Source: Bacteroidota bacterium (GTDB taxonomy: Bacteria; Bacteroidota; Bacteroidia; Chitinophagales; Chitinophagaceae). From it: a DNA stretch of 64,000 nucleotides. Shown piece after piece: positions 46,519 through 54,597 of this stretch. Each line of letters opens with the position of its first letter. The stretch's first letter is position 1. Location: the NCBI GenBank assembly GCA_023423405.1, contig JAFAFR010000084.1:124001-188000 (forward strand), in the 5' to 3' direction. The position numbers and the translations under genes are program-made. The notes under the pieces are model-generated. The model did not search any database and was not told where the DNA came from. It was given only the letters and a program-made list of their open reading frames with translations.

Positions 46519-46716
46519 TTAAAATTGTATAAGCAGCAACAGGGGAGAACCTGCTGCCGTTTCAACCGCTTTTTCGGCAGGCGGCGCAGCAGCAAGCGTA
46601 AGCGTGGGCGCAGCGCAGGGGCCTGCCAGCAGGCAATGGGTGCCGCTTTGCGTGGTGATAGAAAATGCCGCCATCAGCACGATCAGCAAAAGGACTCTGC
46701 GGGTCAGCGTTTTCAT
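46519..46716 (-). CDS. Possible small secreted protein in the efflux operon
   Basis: A 65-codon frame that fills the gap between the adaptor and the ATPase (24 and 17 nt spacers). MKTLTRRVLLLIVLMAAFS looks like a signal peptide; the mature part of about 40 residues is rich in Ala, Pro and Leu and has two cysteines (HCLLAGPC). No family is recognised. Operon position, signal peptide and an in-frame ATG favour a real gene; the short length and simple composition argue for caution. Confidence 0.45.
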   Translation of the reverse strand: MKTLTRRVLLLIVLMAAFSITTQSGTHCLLAGPCAAPTLTLAAAPPAEKAVETAAGSPLLLLIQF

Positions 46717-46740
46717 ACAATAAAGTTTAATGGTGAATGG

Positions 46741-47997
46741 TTATTGTTTTTTAAGAATGAGTTCCTGCATGTTGCCGTAGTTCTCATAGCTGCTGGTGAT
46801 CACCTTATCGCCGGGTTCCAGTCCGCTCAGCACTTCATAATTGTCCGGGCTCTGCATGCCGAGCTGTATGTCTACTTTATAAGCCATGGTGCCTGCTTCG
46901 TTCACTTTGAAGATCCAGTTGCCACCGGTTTGCTGGTAGAAGCCGCCCTTGGGTAAGAGGATGGCCTGTTTCTCATCACTCAGCGCAAGCCGGATTTGCA
47001 GGGTTTGTCCCCTCCGGATACCTTTAGGCACTTCGCCTTCAAATTCCATATCCACCTGGAAGCGGCCATTGGTTACCTGGGTGAATACTTTTTTGATCAC
47101 CAGGTTGTAGGACTTGCCGGCAAAATCAAAGCTGCCTTTCAGCCCTATAAAAATGCGGGAGATATAATGTTCATCCACATCCACACGTACTTTGTAACCG
47201 CCCAGTACGTCGATCTGTCCCAGCCTTTCACCCTTATTTTTGGACTGGCCGATCTCAGCATCAAGGGAAGTCAGTTGCCCGTCCACCGGCGCCCGCACCA
47301 CCAGGTCGCCCACTTTTTTGCGCATGAGCTGCAGGGCATTCTGCATTCTTTCGTACGATTCCTGCATTTGCGTAAGCTGCTGGCGGCTCGAGATGGAATC
47401 CTTGCGCAGGATGTCTTCCGTCAGGGCTTTGCGGCGCTGCTGGTAGTCGTAGAGGTTGGCGCTGGATTTGTATTCCTGTGAGCCGATGGCTTTCTGCTGG
47501 TAGAGCTTGCTGTTCACATCGTATACGCGTTGTGCTTCTTTTACAGCATTGTCTACCTCGGCCATCTGGTTCAGTCGTGTAATGGTATTCTGGTCGGCAT
47601 TGTTCTTGGAGATCTGCATCTGGGTCAGTACGTTGAATACCTGGGTCTCCTGGTTGGAAAGATTCAGCTCCAGGTCGGTATTGCTGAGCCGCAGGATGGG
47701 CTGGCCTTTTTTCATGATCTCACCGTCTTCCACATATTTCTGCTCCACGCGGCCACCCTCGGTGGCATCGAGGTAGATGGTTGTCATGGGAAGCACGATG
47801 CCGTTCACCGGGATATTTTCCTGGAATATGCCTTTCTTGATCTCGCTGATGGTGATCCTTTCGGTATCCACGTTCAGCCGGCTTTTGCCCGAAGTAAAAT
47901 AATAACTACCGGCGATCAATGCCACCAGTGCAACGATTCCGCCAATGGTAAGCAGCTTCTTTGTGGTCCATTTCTTTTTTTCTATGACTCTGTCCAC
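46741..47997 (-). CDS. Periplasmic adaptor (HlyD/MacA-type membrane fusion protein)
   Basis: Membrane-fusion adaptor that bridges the inner-membrane permease and the outer-membrane channel. One N-terminal membrane helix (LLTIGGIVALVALIAGSYYF), then a lipoyl-type segment, a long coiled-coil hairpin (residues about 100-220, rich in Gln, Glu and Leu) and beta-barrel domains toward the C-terminus. 418 residues. The start is a GTG at 47997 (MDRVIEKKKWTTKKL). First gene of the leftward operon that ends with tolC; promoter region shared with the response regulator on the other side. Confidence 0.92.
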   Translation of the reverse strand: MDRVIEKKKWTTKKLLTIGGIVALVALIAGSYYFTSGKSRLNVDTERITISEIKKGIFQENIPVNGIVLPMTTIYLDATEGGRVEQKYVEDGEIMKKGQPILRLSNTDLELNLSNQETQVFNVLTQMQISKNNADQNTITRLNQMAEVDNAVKEAQRVYDVNSKLYQQKAIGSQEYKSSANLYDYQQRRKALTEDILRKDSISSRQQLTQMQESYERMQNALQLMRKKVGDLVVRAPVDGQLTSLDAEIGQSKNKGERLGQIDVLGGYKVRVDVDEHYISRIFIGLKGSFDFAGKSYNLVIKKVFTQVTNGRFQVDMEFEGEVPKGIRRGQTLQIRLALSDEKQAILLPKGGFYQQTGGNWIFKVNEAGTMAYKVDIQLGMQSPDNYEVLSGLEPGDKVITSSYENYGNMQELILKKQ

Positions 47998-48215
47998 TTT
48001 GTATCGGTTTTCAGTTCCTGATTGATGATTCGCCAGAGATAGGCTAAACCCCGTGCCATATTTTCAACAAGCTGATTTTCAAAAGATTGAATTCATGAAA
48101 AGAAAGCAATTGTCCGCTTTTGATACAGTTACTGTCCGATTTCGGTTTCCCTGCCTTTCCCGGCTTTCCGCTCTTCGGCCAAGGGAAAAAAATCCTATCA
48201 TTGCAACGAATAATT
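47998..48215. promoter_or_regulatory. Divergent control region between efflux operon and two-component system
   Basis: 218 nt with no gene. On the minus strand TGGCACG at 48058-48052 matches a sigma-54 -24 element and a GC follows at 48044-48043, but 11 nt separate GG and GC instead of 10. Two imperfect 15-nt direct repeats beginning ATTTTCAA lie at about 48060-48089. ACAGTTACTGT (48125-48135) is a small dyad. On the plus strand TATCATTG at 48196-48203 could be the -7 element of the regulator gene. Confidence 0.45.
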
Positions 48216-49574
48216 ATGACGCTTAAAAATGCTTCCATCCTGGTGGTCGACGACGACACCGATGTGCTGACAGCGGTTCGCCTCCTCCTGAAAACAGAAG
48301 TGAAAGATGTTGTGACGGAGAAAAACCCACAATTGTTACAGCAAATCCTAAGTACAAGGAAATTTGATGTGATCCTGCTGGATATGAATTTCAACAGTTC
48401 CATCAATACCGGCAACGAGGGACTCTTCTGGCTGCGCAAAATCAAGGAGCTGAAATCAGAAGCAGCGGTGATCATGATCACCGCCTATGGCGATGTGGAC
48501 CTGGCCGTCCGCTCGCTGAAAGACGGCGCCGCCGATTTTGTGGTGAAGCCCTGGCACAACGACCGCCTGATCAATACCATCAAGGAAGTGCTGAAAAAAA
48601 AGGACGGCGGCACTGCTTCCAGGTCGGAGCCTGCGACAGAAAGCATCATCGGCAACGAACTGCTCGGCGAGTCGGAACTGATGCAGGCCATCTTTTACAA
48701 GATCGAAAAGATCGCACCTACCGATGCCAATATCCTCATCCTTGGGGAGAATGGAACGGGCAAGGACCTCATCGCCAAAGCCATTCACCAGCATTCGCTG
48801 CGCGCTTCCAAGCCCTTTGTGAAAGTGGATGTGGGCGCGCTCACCGATTCGCTTTTTGAAAGCGAACTCTTCGGGCATAAGAAAGGTGCGTTTACAGATG
48901 CCCGTGAGGACAGGGCCGGCCGTTTTGAATCAGCCAATGGCGGCACCATTTTCCTGGACGAGATCGGCAACATCAGCCTGCAGCAGCAGGCCAAGCTGCT
49001 AACGGTGTTGCAGAACCGCCAGGTGACCCGCCTCGGCACCAATACGCCCATCCCCATCGATCTGCGACTGGTTTGCGCCACCAACCTGCCCATTGCCGAA
49101 CTGGCCAATGAATCGCGTTTCCGGAAAGACCTGATCTATCGCATCAATACGGTGGAAATAATTATGCCACCCCTCCGCAAAAGAGGGAAGGATATCCTGC
49201 TGCTGGCCAATCATTTCAACAAAATGTACAGCCGCAAATACATGAAGCCCCAGCTTTCCTTCGACCAGTCGGCCACCGAAAAACTGCTGTCTTATCCCTT
49301 TCCGGGTAACGTACGCGAATTGCAGTACACCATCGAAAGGGCGGTGATCATGGCCGAAGGCACGGAGCTGAAAGCAGCCGACCTGCTTTTCTCGCCCATA
49401 GAATTTACGACCGACGCCGGAGAGGAACCCAACGAACTCCGCCTCAGCGCCATCGAGAAGAATACCATCATGAAGGTGATCGAAAAGCACAACGGAAATA
49501 TCACCAAAGCTGCGCGGGAACTGGGTTTGACACGTACTGCTTTATACCGAAGACTCAGCAAGTATGATATTTAA
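48216..49574 (+). CDS. NtrC-type sigma-54-dependent response regulator
   Basis: Three-part regulator of 452 residues. Receiver domain: acidic pair in VVDDDTDV and phospho-acceptor Asp56 in VILLDMNFN. AAA+ domain: Walker A GENGTGKD, contact loop GAFTDA (residues 224-229, where the usual motif is GAFTGA), Walker B IFLDEIGN. Fis-type HTH: AARELGLTRTALYRRLSKYD. Start at ATG 48216; the earlier frame runs into the promoter region. It overlaps the kinase gene by 11 nt and faces the efflux operon, so the operon is its obvious target; direct evidence is not in the sequence. Confidence 0.95.
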   Translation: MTLKNASILVVDDDTDVLTAVRLLLKTEVKDVVTEKNPQLLQQILSTRKFDVILLDMNFNSSINTGNEGLFWLRKIKELKSEAAVIMITAYGDVDLAVRSLKDGAADFVVKPWHNDRLINTIKEVLKKKDGGTASRSEPATESIIGNELLGESELMQAIFYKIEKIAPTDANILILGENGTGKDLIAKAIHQHSLRASKPFVKVDVGALTDSLFESELFGHKKGAFTDAREDRAGRFESANGGTIFLDEIGNISLQQQAKLLTVLQNRQVTRLGTNTPIPIDLRLVCATNLPIAELANESRFRKDLIYRINTVEIIMPPLRKRGKDILLLANHFNKMYSRKYMKPQLSFDQSATEKLLSYPFPGNVRELQYTIERAVIMAEGTELKAADLLFSPIEFTTDAGEEPNELRLSAIEKNTIMKVIEKHNGNITKAARELGLTRTALYRRLSKYDI

Positions 49575-50907
49575 AAAAGTGGAAAACAAGCTTTTCCTGA
49601 AAGTCATCCTGCTCTTTGCAGTGCTTTGTCTCGCTGCTTACCTTTTGGTGAACCAGCAGATCAAGTTCCTGGTATTGCTGCTGCCCGTGCTGGCCTATCA
49701 ACTGGCCGATCTTTACCGGTCGCAGCGCAAGGCGCAGGACGAGCTGAACCAGTTCGTGGAGTCGGTGCACTACCGCGATTTTTCACGTTACTTCGACGTA
49801 AAGCACGCCCCCGCCGAACTGCAACCGCTGCGGCATGGCTTCAACGAAATCAATTCCACTTTTAAAGTGATCAGCAAGGAGAAGGAGACCCAGTACCAGT
49901 ACCTGCAAAAGATACTGGAGCTGGTGGATACAGGCATTCTTTCCTTTGATATGGAAAACGGGCAGGTGGTGTGGATGAACGAGTCGCTAAAAAAAATGCT
50001 GAACCTGCCTTATCTTAAAACCATACAATCTTTTTCGCGGCGCGATCCCCAACTGTACCACGTGTTGTCTGAGATCCGTCCCGGCGAATCAAAGCTGACG
50101 GATGCGGCCCTGGAGAAATCGAGCTTTAAAGTATTGGTTTCCTGTTCGGCTTTCCAGACCGATAATCGCATGTACAAGCTCGTGGCTTTTCAGAACGTAA
50201 GCGAGGCCATGGATGAAACCGAGTCCAAGGCCTGGCAGAAACTGCTGAACGTGATGACCCACGAGATCATGAATTCGGTGGCGCCCATTTCATCACTGGC
50301 CGATACCCTGAAGAACCGGCTGAAGCAGGCCGCCACGGAAATAGAAGACGAAACGGGCACCCTGGAAGACCTCGACCTGGGCATTGAAACCATCAAGAGA
50401 AGGAGCGAGGGTTTGCTGCGTTTTGCGGAAACCTACCGCAACCTGAACAAGATCAGCCAGCTCCATCTTGAGAAAGTATACGTGCTGGACCTTTTCACCA
50501 ACCTGCAGCAGTTGATGCAGCCTACGCTGGAACAGAAGAACATCGAACTGGAGATCATCCTGAAAGAACCCGAGCTGCAGTTGCAGGCCGATATCAACCT
50601 GCTGGAACAGATCATGATCAACCTGCTGGTGAACGCCATGGATGCACTGCGCGACCGCCCCGATCCGCGTATTGTTCTATCGGCTACCACAGGCGCCAAC
50701 CGCAAACCGGTGATCCGCGTGGCAGACAACGGCGCCGGCATGTCGCAGGAGTTGATGGATAAGATCTTCATTCCTTTTTTCAGCACCAAAAAAACAGGAA
50801 GTGGCATTGGCCTCAGCCTCTGTAAACAGATCATGATGCTGCACAAGGGAAATATCCAGGTGCAGTCCATCGAAGGAGAGGGAACGGCTTTCCTGCTGCT
50901 GTTTTAA
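49564..50907 (+). CDS. Sensor histidine kinase
   Basis: Membrane kinase of 447 residues that should phosphorylate the preceding response regulator. Two closely spaced N-terminal membrane helices (residues about 12-42) with almost no periplasmic loop, so the signal may be sensed in or near the membrane. A PAS-like region (about 100-210) precedes the dimerisation domain with His233 in MTHEIMNSVAP. The ATPase domain has N-box NLLVNAMDAL, DNGAGMS and FFSTKKTGSGIGLS. Overlap of 11 nt with the regulator gene. Confidence 0.95.
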   Translation: MIFKKVENKLFLKVILLFAVLCLAAYLLVNQQIKFLVLLLPVLAYQLADLYRSQRKAQDELNQFVESVHYRDFSRYFDVKHAPAELQPLRHGFNEINSTFKVISKEKETQYQYLQKILELVDTGILSFDMENGQVVWMNESLKKMLNLPYLKTIQSFSRRDPQLYHVLSEIRPGESKLTDAALEKSSFKVLVSCSAFQTDNRMYKLVAFQNVSEAMDETESKAWQKLLNVMTHEIMNSVAPISSLADTLKNRLKQAATEIEDETGTLEDLDLGIETIKRRSEGLLRFAETYRNLNKISQLHLEKVYVLDLFTNLQQLMQPTLEQKNIELEIILKEPELQLQADINLLEQIMINLLVNAMDALRDRPDPRIVLSATTGANRKPVIRVADNGAGMSQELMDKIFIPFFSTKKTGSGIGLSLCKQIMMLHKGNIQVQSIEGEGTAFLLLF

Positions 50908-50925
50908 CGCGTCCGAAATGCGGCG

Positions 50926-51438
50926 CTATTGTTGCGCCAGTCCCAGCCTGGAGGCCAGCCAGCTTTGGCTGATGGGAATGATCCAGTTGTTTTCCAGTTC
51001 CGCTTTCGTAGCCACCATATTGTTGAAATAGAGATCGTCTTCCTGTAGCATGCCGTGCGTGAGCGCGTGTTTCAGTTGAGCCATGGGAACGAGCTGTACT
51101 TTATTCTTCACCACGAAAGCCAGCAACTGGCGGTCGAAGAGCGAAATGTTGAACTGCTGTTCCAGCGACTTGATGATGCGCACACTGCTGTCGGTACTGC
51201 AGCCGCTCACGCCGGCGCCTGTCTCATCTGCCATGAGCAAAATGAACTGGCCGAAAAAAATGGTGGCGAACCCTTTTACCGGAACGCCGTGCGAATTCCA
51301 TTGCGATACAAAATCCTGGAGCACGGCATCGGCCTGCAAGGTTTCTCCCATGCCCAGGAGGCGGTTGCTCTGGTAGATCCAGACCCGGCTGCGGGGATCA
51401 AAATCGGCGGGTAATAATTCCCTGTATGCGAGATTCAT
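50926..51438 (-). CDS. Conserved Bacteroidota protein of unknown function
   Basis: A 170-residue soluble protein of a family widespread in the phylum and frequently mislabelled as an ABC transporter ATPase. It has no Walker motifs. Recognisable parts are DPRSRVWIYQSNRLL near the start, FVSQWNSHGVPVKGFATIFFGQFI in the middle, then DETGAGVSGCSTDSSVRI and FNISLFDRQ. Function unknown. It lies convergent to the histidine kinase and upstream of nothing on its strand in the window. Confidence 0.8.
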   Translation of the reverse strand: MNLAYRELLPADFDPRSRVWIYQSNRLLGMGETLQADAVLQDFVSQWNSHGVPVKGFATIFFGQFILLMADETGAGVSGCSTDSSVRIIKSLEQQFNISLFDRQLLAFVVKNKVQLVPMAQLKHALTHGMLQEDDLYFNNMVATKAELENNWIIPISQSWLASRLGLAQQ

Positions 51439-51454
51439 GCCGCAAAGGTAGGCA

Positions 51455-52000
51455 TTAGGCGCTTACCTGGCGATTGCGTACCCGGTAAGCGAGTACCAGC
51501 AGGTAAATGCCCAGCCACAGTGCATAAAAACCAAGCAGCAGGGTAAGTGTTACGCCGCCGGCGATGGGGTTCATGAGCAGGGCTACGCCAAACAATACCG
51601 ATACCGCTCCGCCCGCGATCAGCCAGCCTTCACCTTTGATCTCCTTACGGATGCGAATGGCAAAAACGATCTCTGCAATGCCCACGATGATGGAAAGGAT
51701 GGCAATGTAAAGGATGATGGCGGCGCCGGTCACCTGTGGTTTCATAAAAGTATAAATACCCAGCAGCAGGCTGACGAGGCCTGCCAGCAGGCCGATCCAC
51801 CAGTTCTGGTCACCGCTTCGGTTCTGGATGGCCGTTATGATGGTGAGTACGCCGTTGATGGCCAGCCAGGCGCCCAGCCACAATACGATGGTGGCGAAGG
51901 TGAGGGTGGGCATGAAAATAGCCAGCAGGCCAAAAAGGATGGCGAGGATTCCGCGGAATAGGAGGAGTCTCCAGATGGTCCTCCTGAGTGTGCTGATCAT
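51455..52000 (-). CDS. HdeD family (DUF308) membrane protein
   Basis: 181 residues with about six membrane helices and the HdeD layout; FRGILAILFGLLAIFMP and the repeated LLLGIYTFMKP-type short loops are typical. HdeD proteins are linked to acid resistance in enterobacteria; here the role is not known. It ends 16 nt before the start of the previous protein's gene on the same strand, so the two might be cotranscribed. Confidence 0.85.
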   Translation of the reverse strand: MISTLRRTIWRLLLFRGILAILFGLLAIFMPTLTFATIVLWLGAWLAINGVLTIITAIQNRSGDQNWWIGLLAGLVSLLLGIYTFMKPQVTGAAIILYIAILSIIVGIAEIVFAIRIRKEIKGEGWLIAGGAVSVLFGVALLMNPIAGGVTLTLLLGFYALWLGIYLLVLAYRVRNRQVSA

Positions 52001-52018
52001 ATGTGGAAGGATTGGTGG

Positions 52019-52798
52019 CTATTGCAGGCTGGCGGCGATCAGTTCAGCGATGTCCATCACTTTCACGGAGGCTTCCTGCTCGCTGTGCTTCACGCCGTCG
52101 GTCAGCATGGTGTTGCAGAAGGGACAGGCCGCGGCAATGATGCCGGCGCCGGTGCCGATGGCTTCTGCACTCCTTTCAAAATTTACCCGGGTATGGCCTT
52201 TCTCTTCTTCCTTGAACATTTGCGCGCCGCCGGCCCCACAGCAAAGTCCCTTGCTGCGGCAGCGTTTCATTTCCACCAGCTCGGCATCGAGGTCCTCCAG
52301 CACTTTGCGCGGCGCTTCATAAATACCGTTTGCGCGGCCCAGGTAACAACTGTCGTGGTACGTGATCTTTTTGCCTTTAAAGGGACCGGATTCCTGCAGC
52401 CTGATCCTGCCTTCGTCGATCAGTTGCTGAAGGTATACTGCATGGTGTATCACTTCGTAGGTGCCGCCCAGTTCGGGGTATTCGTTGGCCAGCGTATTGA
52501 AGCAATGCGGGCAGGCAGTAACTATTTTTTTGATGCCATAGCCATTGAGAATTTGGATGTTCTGATAGGCCATCATCTGGAACATGAATTCGTTTCCGGC
52601 TCGGCGCGCGGGATCGCCGGTGCACATTTCTTCTTTCCCCAAAATGGCAAAGCGGATGCCGCAGGATTCGAGGATGCGGGTGAAGGCCAGGGTCACTTTC
52701 TGCGCACGCTGATCAAAGCTGCCCGCACAACCTACCCAGAACAGGATGTCGGGTGTTTCACCGTTAGCCGCCATTTCTGCCATGCTGGGAACCTTCAT
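52019..52798 (-). CDS. CCG-domain (Fe-S)-binding protein, heterodisulfide-reductase-like
   Basis: 259 residues with two CCG domains of the kind that bind a noncubane iron-sulfur cluster in HdrB, GlpC and LutA. The first is WVGCAGSFD with TACPHCFNTL later; the second is CYLGRAN and the CCG motif GLCCGAGGAQMF. In Bacteroidota this subunit usually follows a 4Fe-4S partner gene, but here its neighbours are HdeD-like and YceI genes, so it stands alone. Likely electron transfer or organic acid oxidation; the partner is not in this window. Confidence 0.87.
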   Translation of the reverse strand: MKVPSMAEMAANGETPDILFWVGCAGSFDQRAQKVTLAFTRILESCGIRFAILGKEEMCTGDPARRAGNEFMFQMMAYQNIQILNGYGIKKIVTACPHCFNTLANEYPELGGTYEVIHHAVYLQQLIDEGRIRLQESGPFKGKKITYHDSCYLGRANGIYEAPRKVLEDLDAELVEMKRCRSKGLCCGAGGAQMFKEEEKGHTRVNFERSAEAIGTGAGIIAAACPFCNTMLTDGVKHSEQEASVKVMDIAELIAASLQ

Positions 52799-52836
52799 GT
52801 GCGATTTTTTATAAAACTAAGCTAAATTGTATTTCA

Positions 52837-53382
52837 ATGAAAGGCATAACCATCCTGGTCCTGAATATTTTACTGTGCGCAAACATACTGACTGCCCAGT
52901 TGCGCATATTGCACCCGGTAGATCAGGGCTCGGCGGTTGGCTTCATTATCAGGAATTTTGGGATCGCAGTGGATGGCAGTTTCAGCGGGCTGGAAGGTGA
53001 GATCCGCTTTGATCCTGCTGCGCCGCTCAGCAGCAGTTTCAATGTAACGGTGAAAGCGGCCAGCATCAATACGGGCAATGCCTCGCGCGACCGCCACCTG
53101 CGGACCGGTGACTTTTTTGATGTGGAAAACTACCCCCTGATCCGTGTGGCGGGAGAAAAAGTTAAGGCAGGAACAGAAAAGGATCAGTACCTGTTGCAGG
53201 CCCGGATCGACATGCATGGAAAAACCGGGCAGGTGGACATTCCCTTTACCGTAAAATCTTCCGGCAACAGTTGGTTGTTTGAAGGCAGTTTTGTCGTGAA
53301 CCGCAGGCATTACCAGGTGGGCGGCAGCAGTTGGTCCATGGCGGATAACGCTACCGTACACCTGAAAATTTTGGCACAATAA
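52837..53382 (+). CDS. YceI family periplasmic protein
   Basis: 181 residues, signal peptide (MKGITILVLNILLCANILTAQ) and one YceI lipocalin-like beta-barrel that binds isoprenoid-like lipids in studied homologues. Signature stretches: VGFIIRNFGIAVDGSFSGL, SRDRHLRTGDFFDVENYPLI and the closing YQVGGSSWSMADNATVHLKI. Divergent from the Fe-S protein gene, 38 nt between the starts. The next gene (DinB-like) starts 19 nt downstream, so cotranscription is plausible. Confidence 0.9.
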   Translation: MKGITILVLNILLCANILTAQLRILHPVDQGSAVGFIIRNFGIAVDGSFSGLEGEIRFDPAAPLSSSFNVTVKAASINTGNASRDRHLRTGDFFDVENYPLIRVAGEKVKAGTEKDQYLLQARIDMHGKTGQVDIPFTVKSSGNSWLFEGSFVVNRRHYQVGGSSWSMADNATVHLKILAQ

Positions 53383-53401
53383 TTTTAGTTATTTTCATCT
53401 T

Positions 53402-53902
53402 ATGCATATCCAGGCTGCCATACATACGGTGTTCACACAACTGAGCGCCACTTTATCGTTGCTGCACCCGTTGCAATACGTACAGCCCTGCACACACCTG
53501 TCGCAGGCCACCATTGGGCAACACACACGTCACGTGATTGAAATGTTCCAGTGCCTGCTGCTGGGATACGGGAGCGGCAGCGTGAATTATGAAAAAAGAA
53601 AACGCGATCCGCAGATTGAAAACGATCCCTTCCTGGCGGTCGAATTGCTGCAACAGATCAGCCATGGGCTGCAACTTGCCAACAAGCCGTTATTGCTGGA
53701 AGCCAGTTATAGCGAAACCGTCGCCGAACCCCTGGTGATCGAAACCAATTATTTCCGGGAGATTGCCTATAATCTCGAACATACCATTCACCACATGGCC
53801 CTGATCAAGGTGGGCATACTGGAAGTATCCGATCTCGAATTGCCCGAATCCTTCGGCACGGCCCATTCCACCCTTCAATACAGGCGTTCATGTGCACCGT
53901 GA
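53402..53902 (+). CDS. DinB-like family protein
   Basis: 166 residues of predicted four-helix bundle with the histidine pattern of DinB metal-binding proteins (QHTRHVIEMF and NLEHTIHHMALIK). DinB proteins bind a metal and often act with thiol cofactors; this one has no clear substrate. It overlaps the NRDE gene by 13 nt, the first of three overlaps in a four-gene cluster. Confidence 0.75.
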   Translation: MHIQAAIHTVFTQLSATLSLLHPLQYVQPCTHLSQATIGQHTRHVIEMFQCLLLGYGSGSVNYEKRKRDPQIENDPFLAVELLQQISHGLQLANKPLLLEASYSETVAEPLVIETNYFREIAYNLEHTIHHMALIKVGILEVSDLELPESFGTAHSTLQYRRSCAP

Positions 53903-54597
53903 GTTTTGTTCCGCAGGAAGATACCATATTGCTGCTCTCTAACAGGGATGAACAGGTGAAAAGACCGGCAGCCCTTCCACCGGCTATGTATAAACGCGGC
54001 ACTCATACGCTGCTCTATCCCAAAGATCCGCAGGGTGGTGGCACCTGGATAGGCATAGGGGAACGCGGCCAGGTGGCGGTACTGCTCAACGGCGCCTTTA
54101 AGGCACACCGGCATGAGCCACCTTATCGCCGGAGCCGCGGACTGGTATTCCTCGACCTGCTGGCAGAAGCCTCTTTTCACGATGGTTTTTTACACCTGTC
54201 GCTGGAAGGCATTGAGCCCTTCACCTGCATCTCGCTGCAGGAGGGCCGGCTTTGGGAAGACCGCTGGGACGGCCTGCACAAATACAGCCATTTGAAACCG
54301 ACTGGTGATACACTGGTATGGACTTCTGCCACCTTGTATGAAGAAGGTATGGCCGCAGCGCGTAAGGAGCAACTGGACCGGTGGTTGTTCGAACAGCCCG
54401 AACTGCGCGAGGAAGCCTTACTGCAATTCCACCAGCAGGCTCTGTCGTATCCTGCCACCAATACCCTGCGCACAGTAAGCACCAGCCTGGTTCGCCTGGG
54501 CCGTAACAGCGCTGAATTTTTGTATGCCGATGCACTGCAGCAGCAATGGCACCGCCAGGCCCTGCAATTTTCGTCCCGGCCCGAATTCTTTTCATGA
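53890..54597 (+). CDS. NRDE/TANGO2 family protein
   Basis: 235 residues, with the NRDE family start MCTVSFVPQEDTILLLSNRDE and the downstream GGTWIGI. The family, homologous to eukaryotic TANGO2, is linked in animals to haem and lipid metabolism, but bacterial function is unproven. The N-terminal Cys2 would be exposed after Met removal, consistent with an Ntn-hydrolase-like arrangement; this is inference. Overlaps the next gene by 4 nt (ATGA). Confidence 0.88.
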   Translation: MCTVSFVPQEDTILLLSNRDEQVKRPAALPPAMYKRGTHTLLYPKDPQGGGTWIGIGERGQVAVLLNGAFKAHRHEPPYRRSRGLVFLDLLAEASFHDGFLHLSLEGIEPFTCISLQEGRLWEDRWDGLHKYSHLKPTGDTLVWTSATLYEEGMAAARKEQLDRWLFEQPELREEALLQFHQQALSYPATNTLRTVSTSLVRLGRNSAEFLYADALQQQWHRQALQFSSRPEFFS

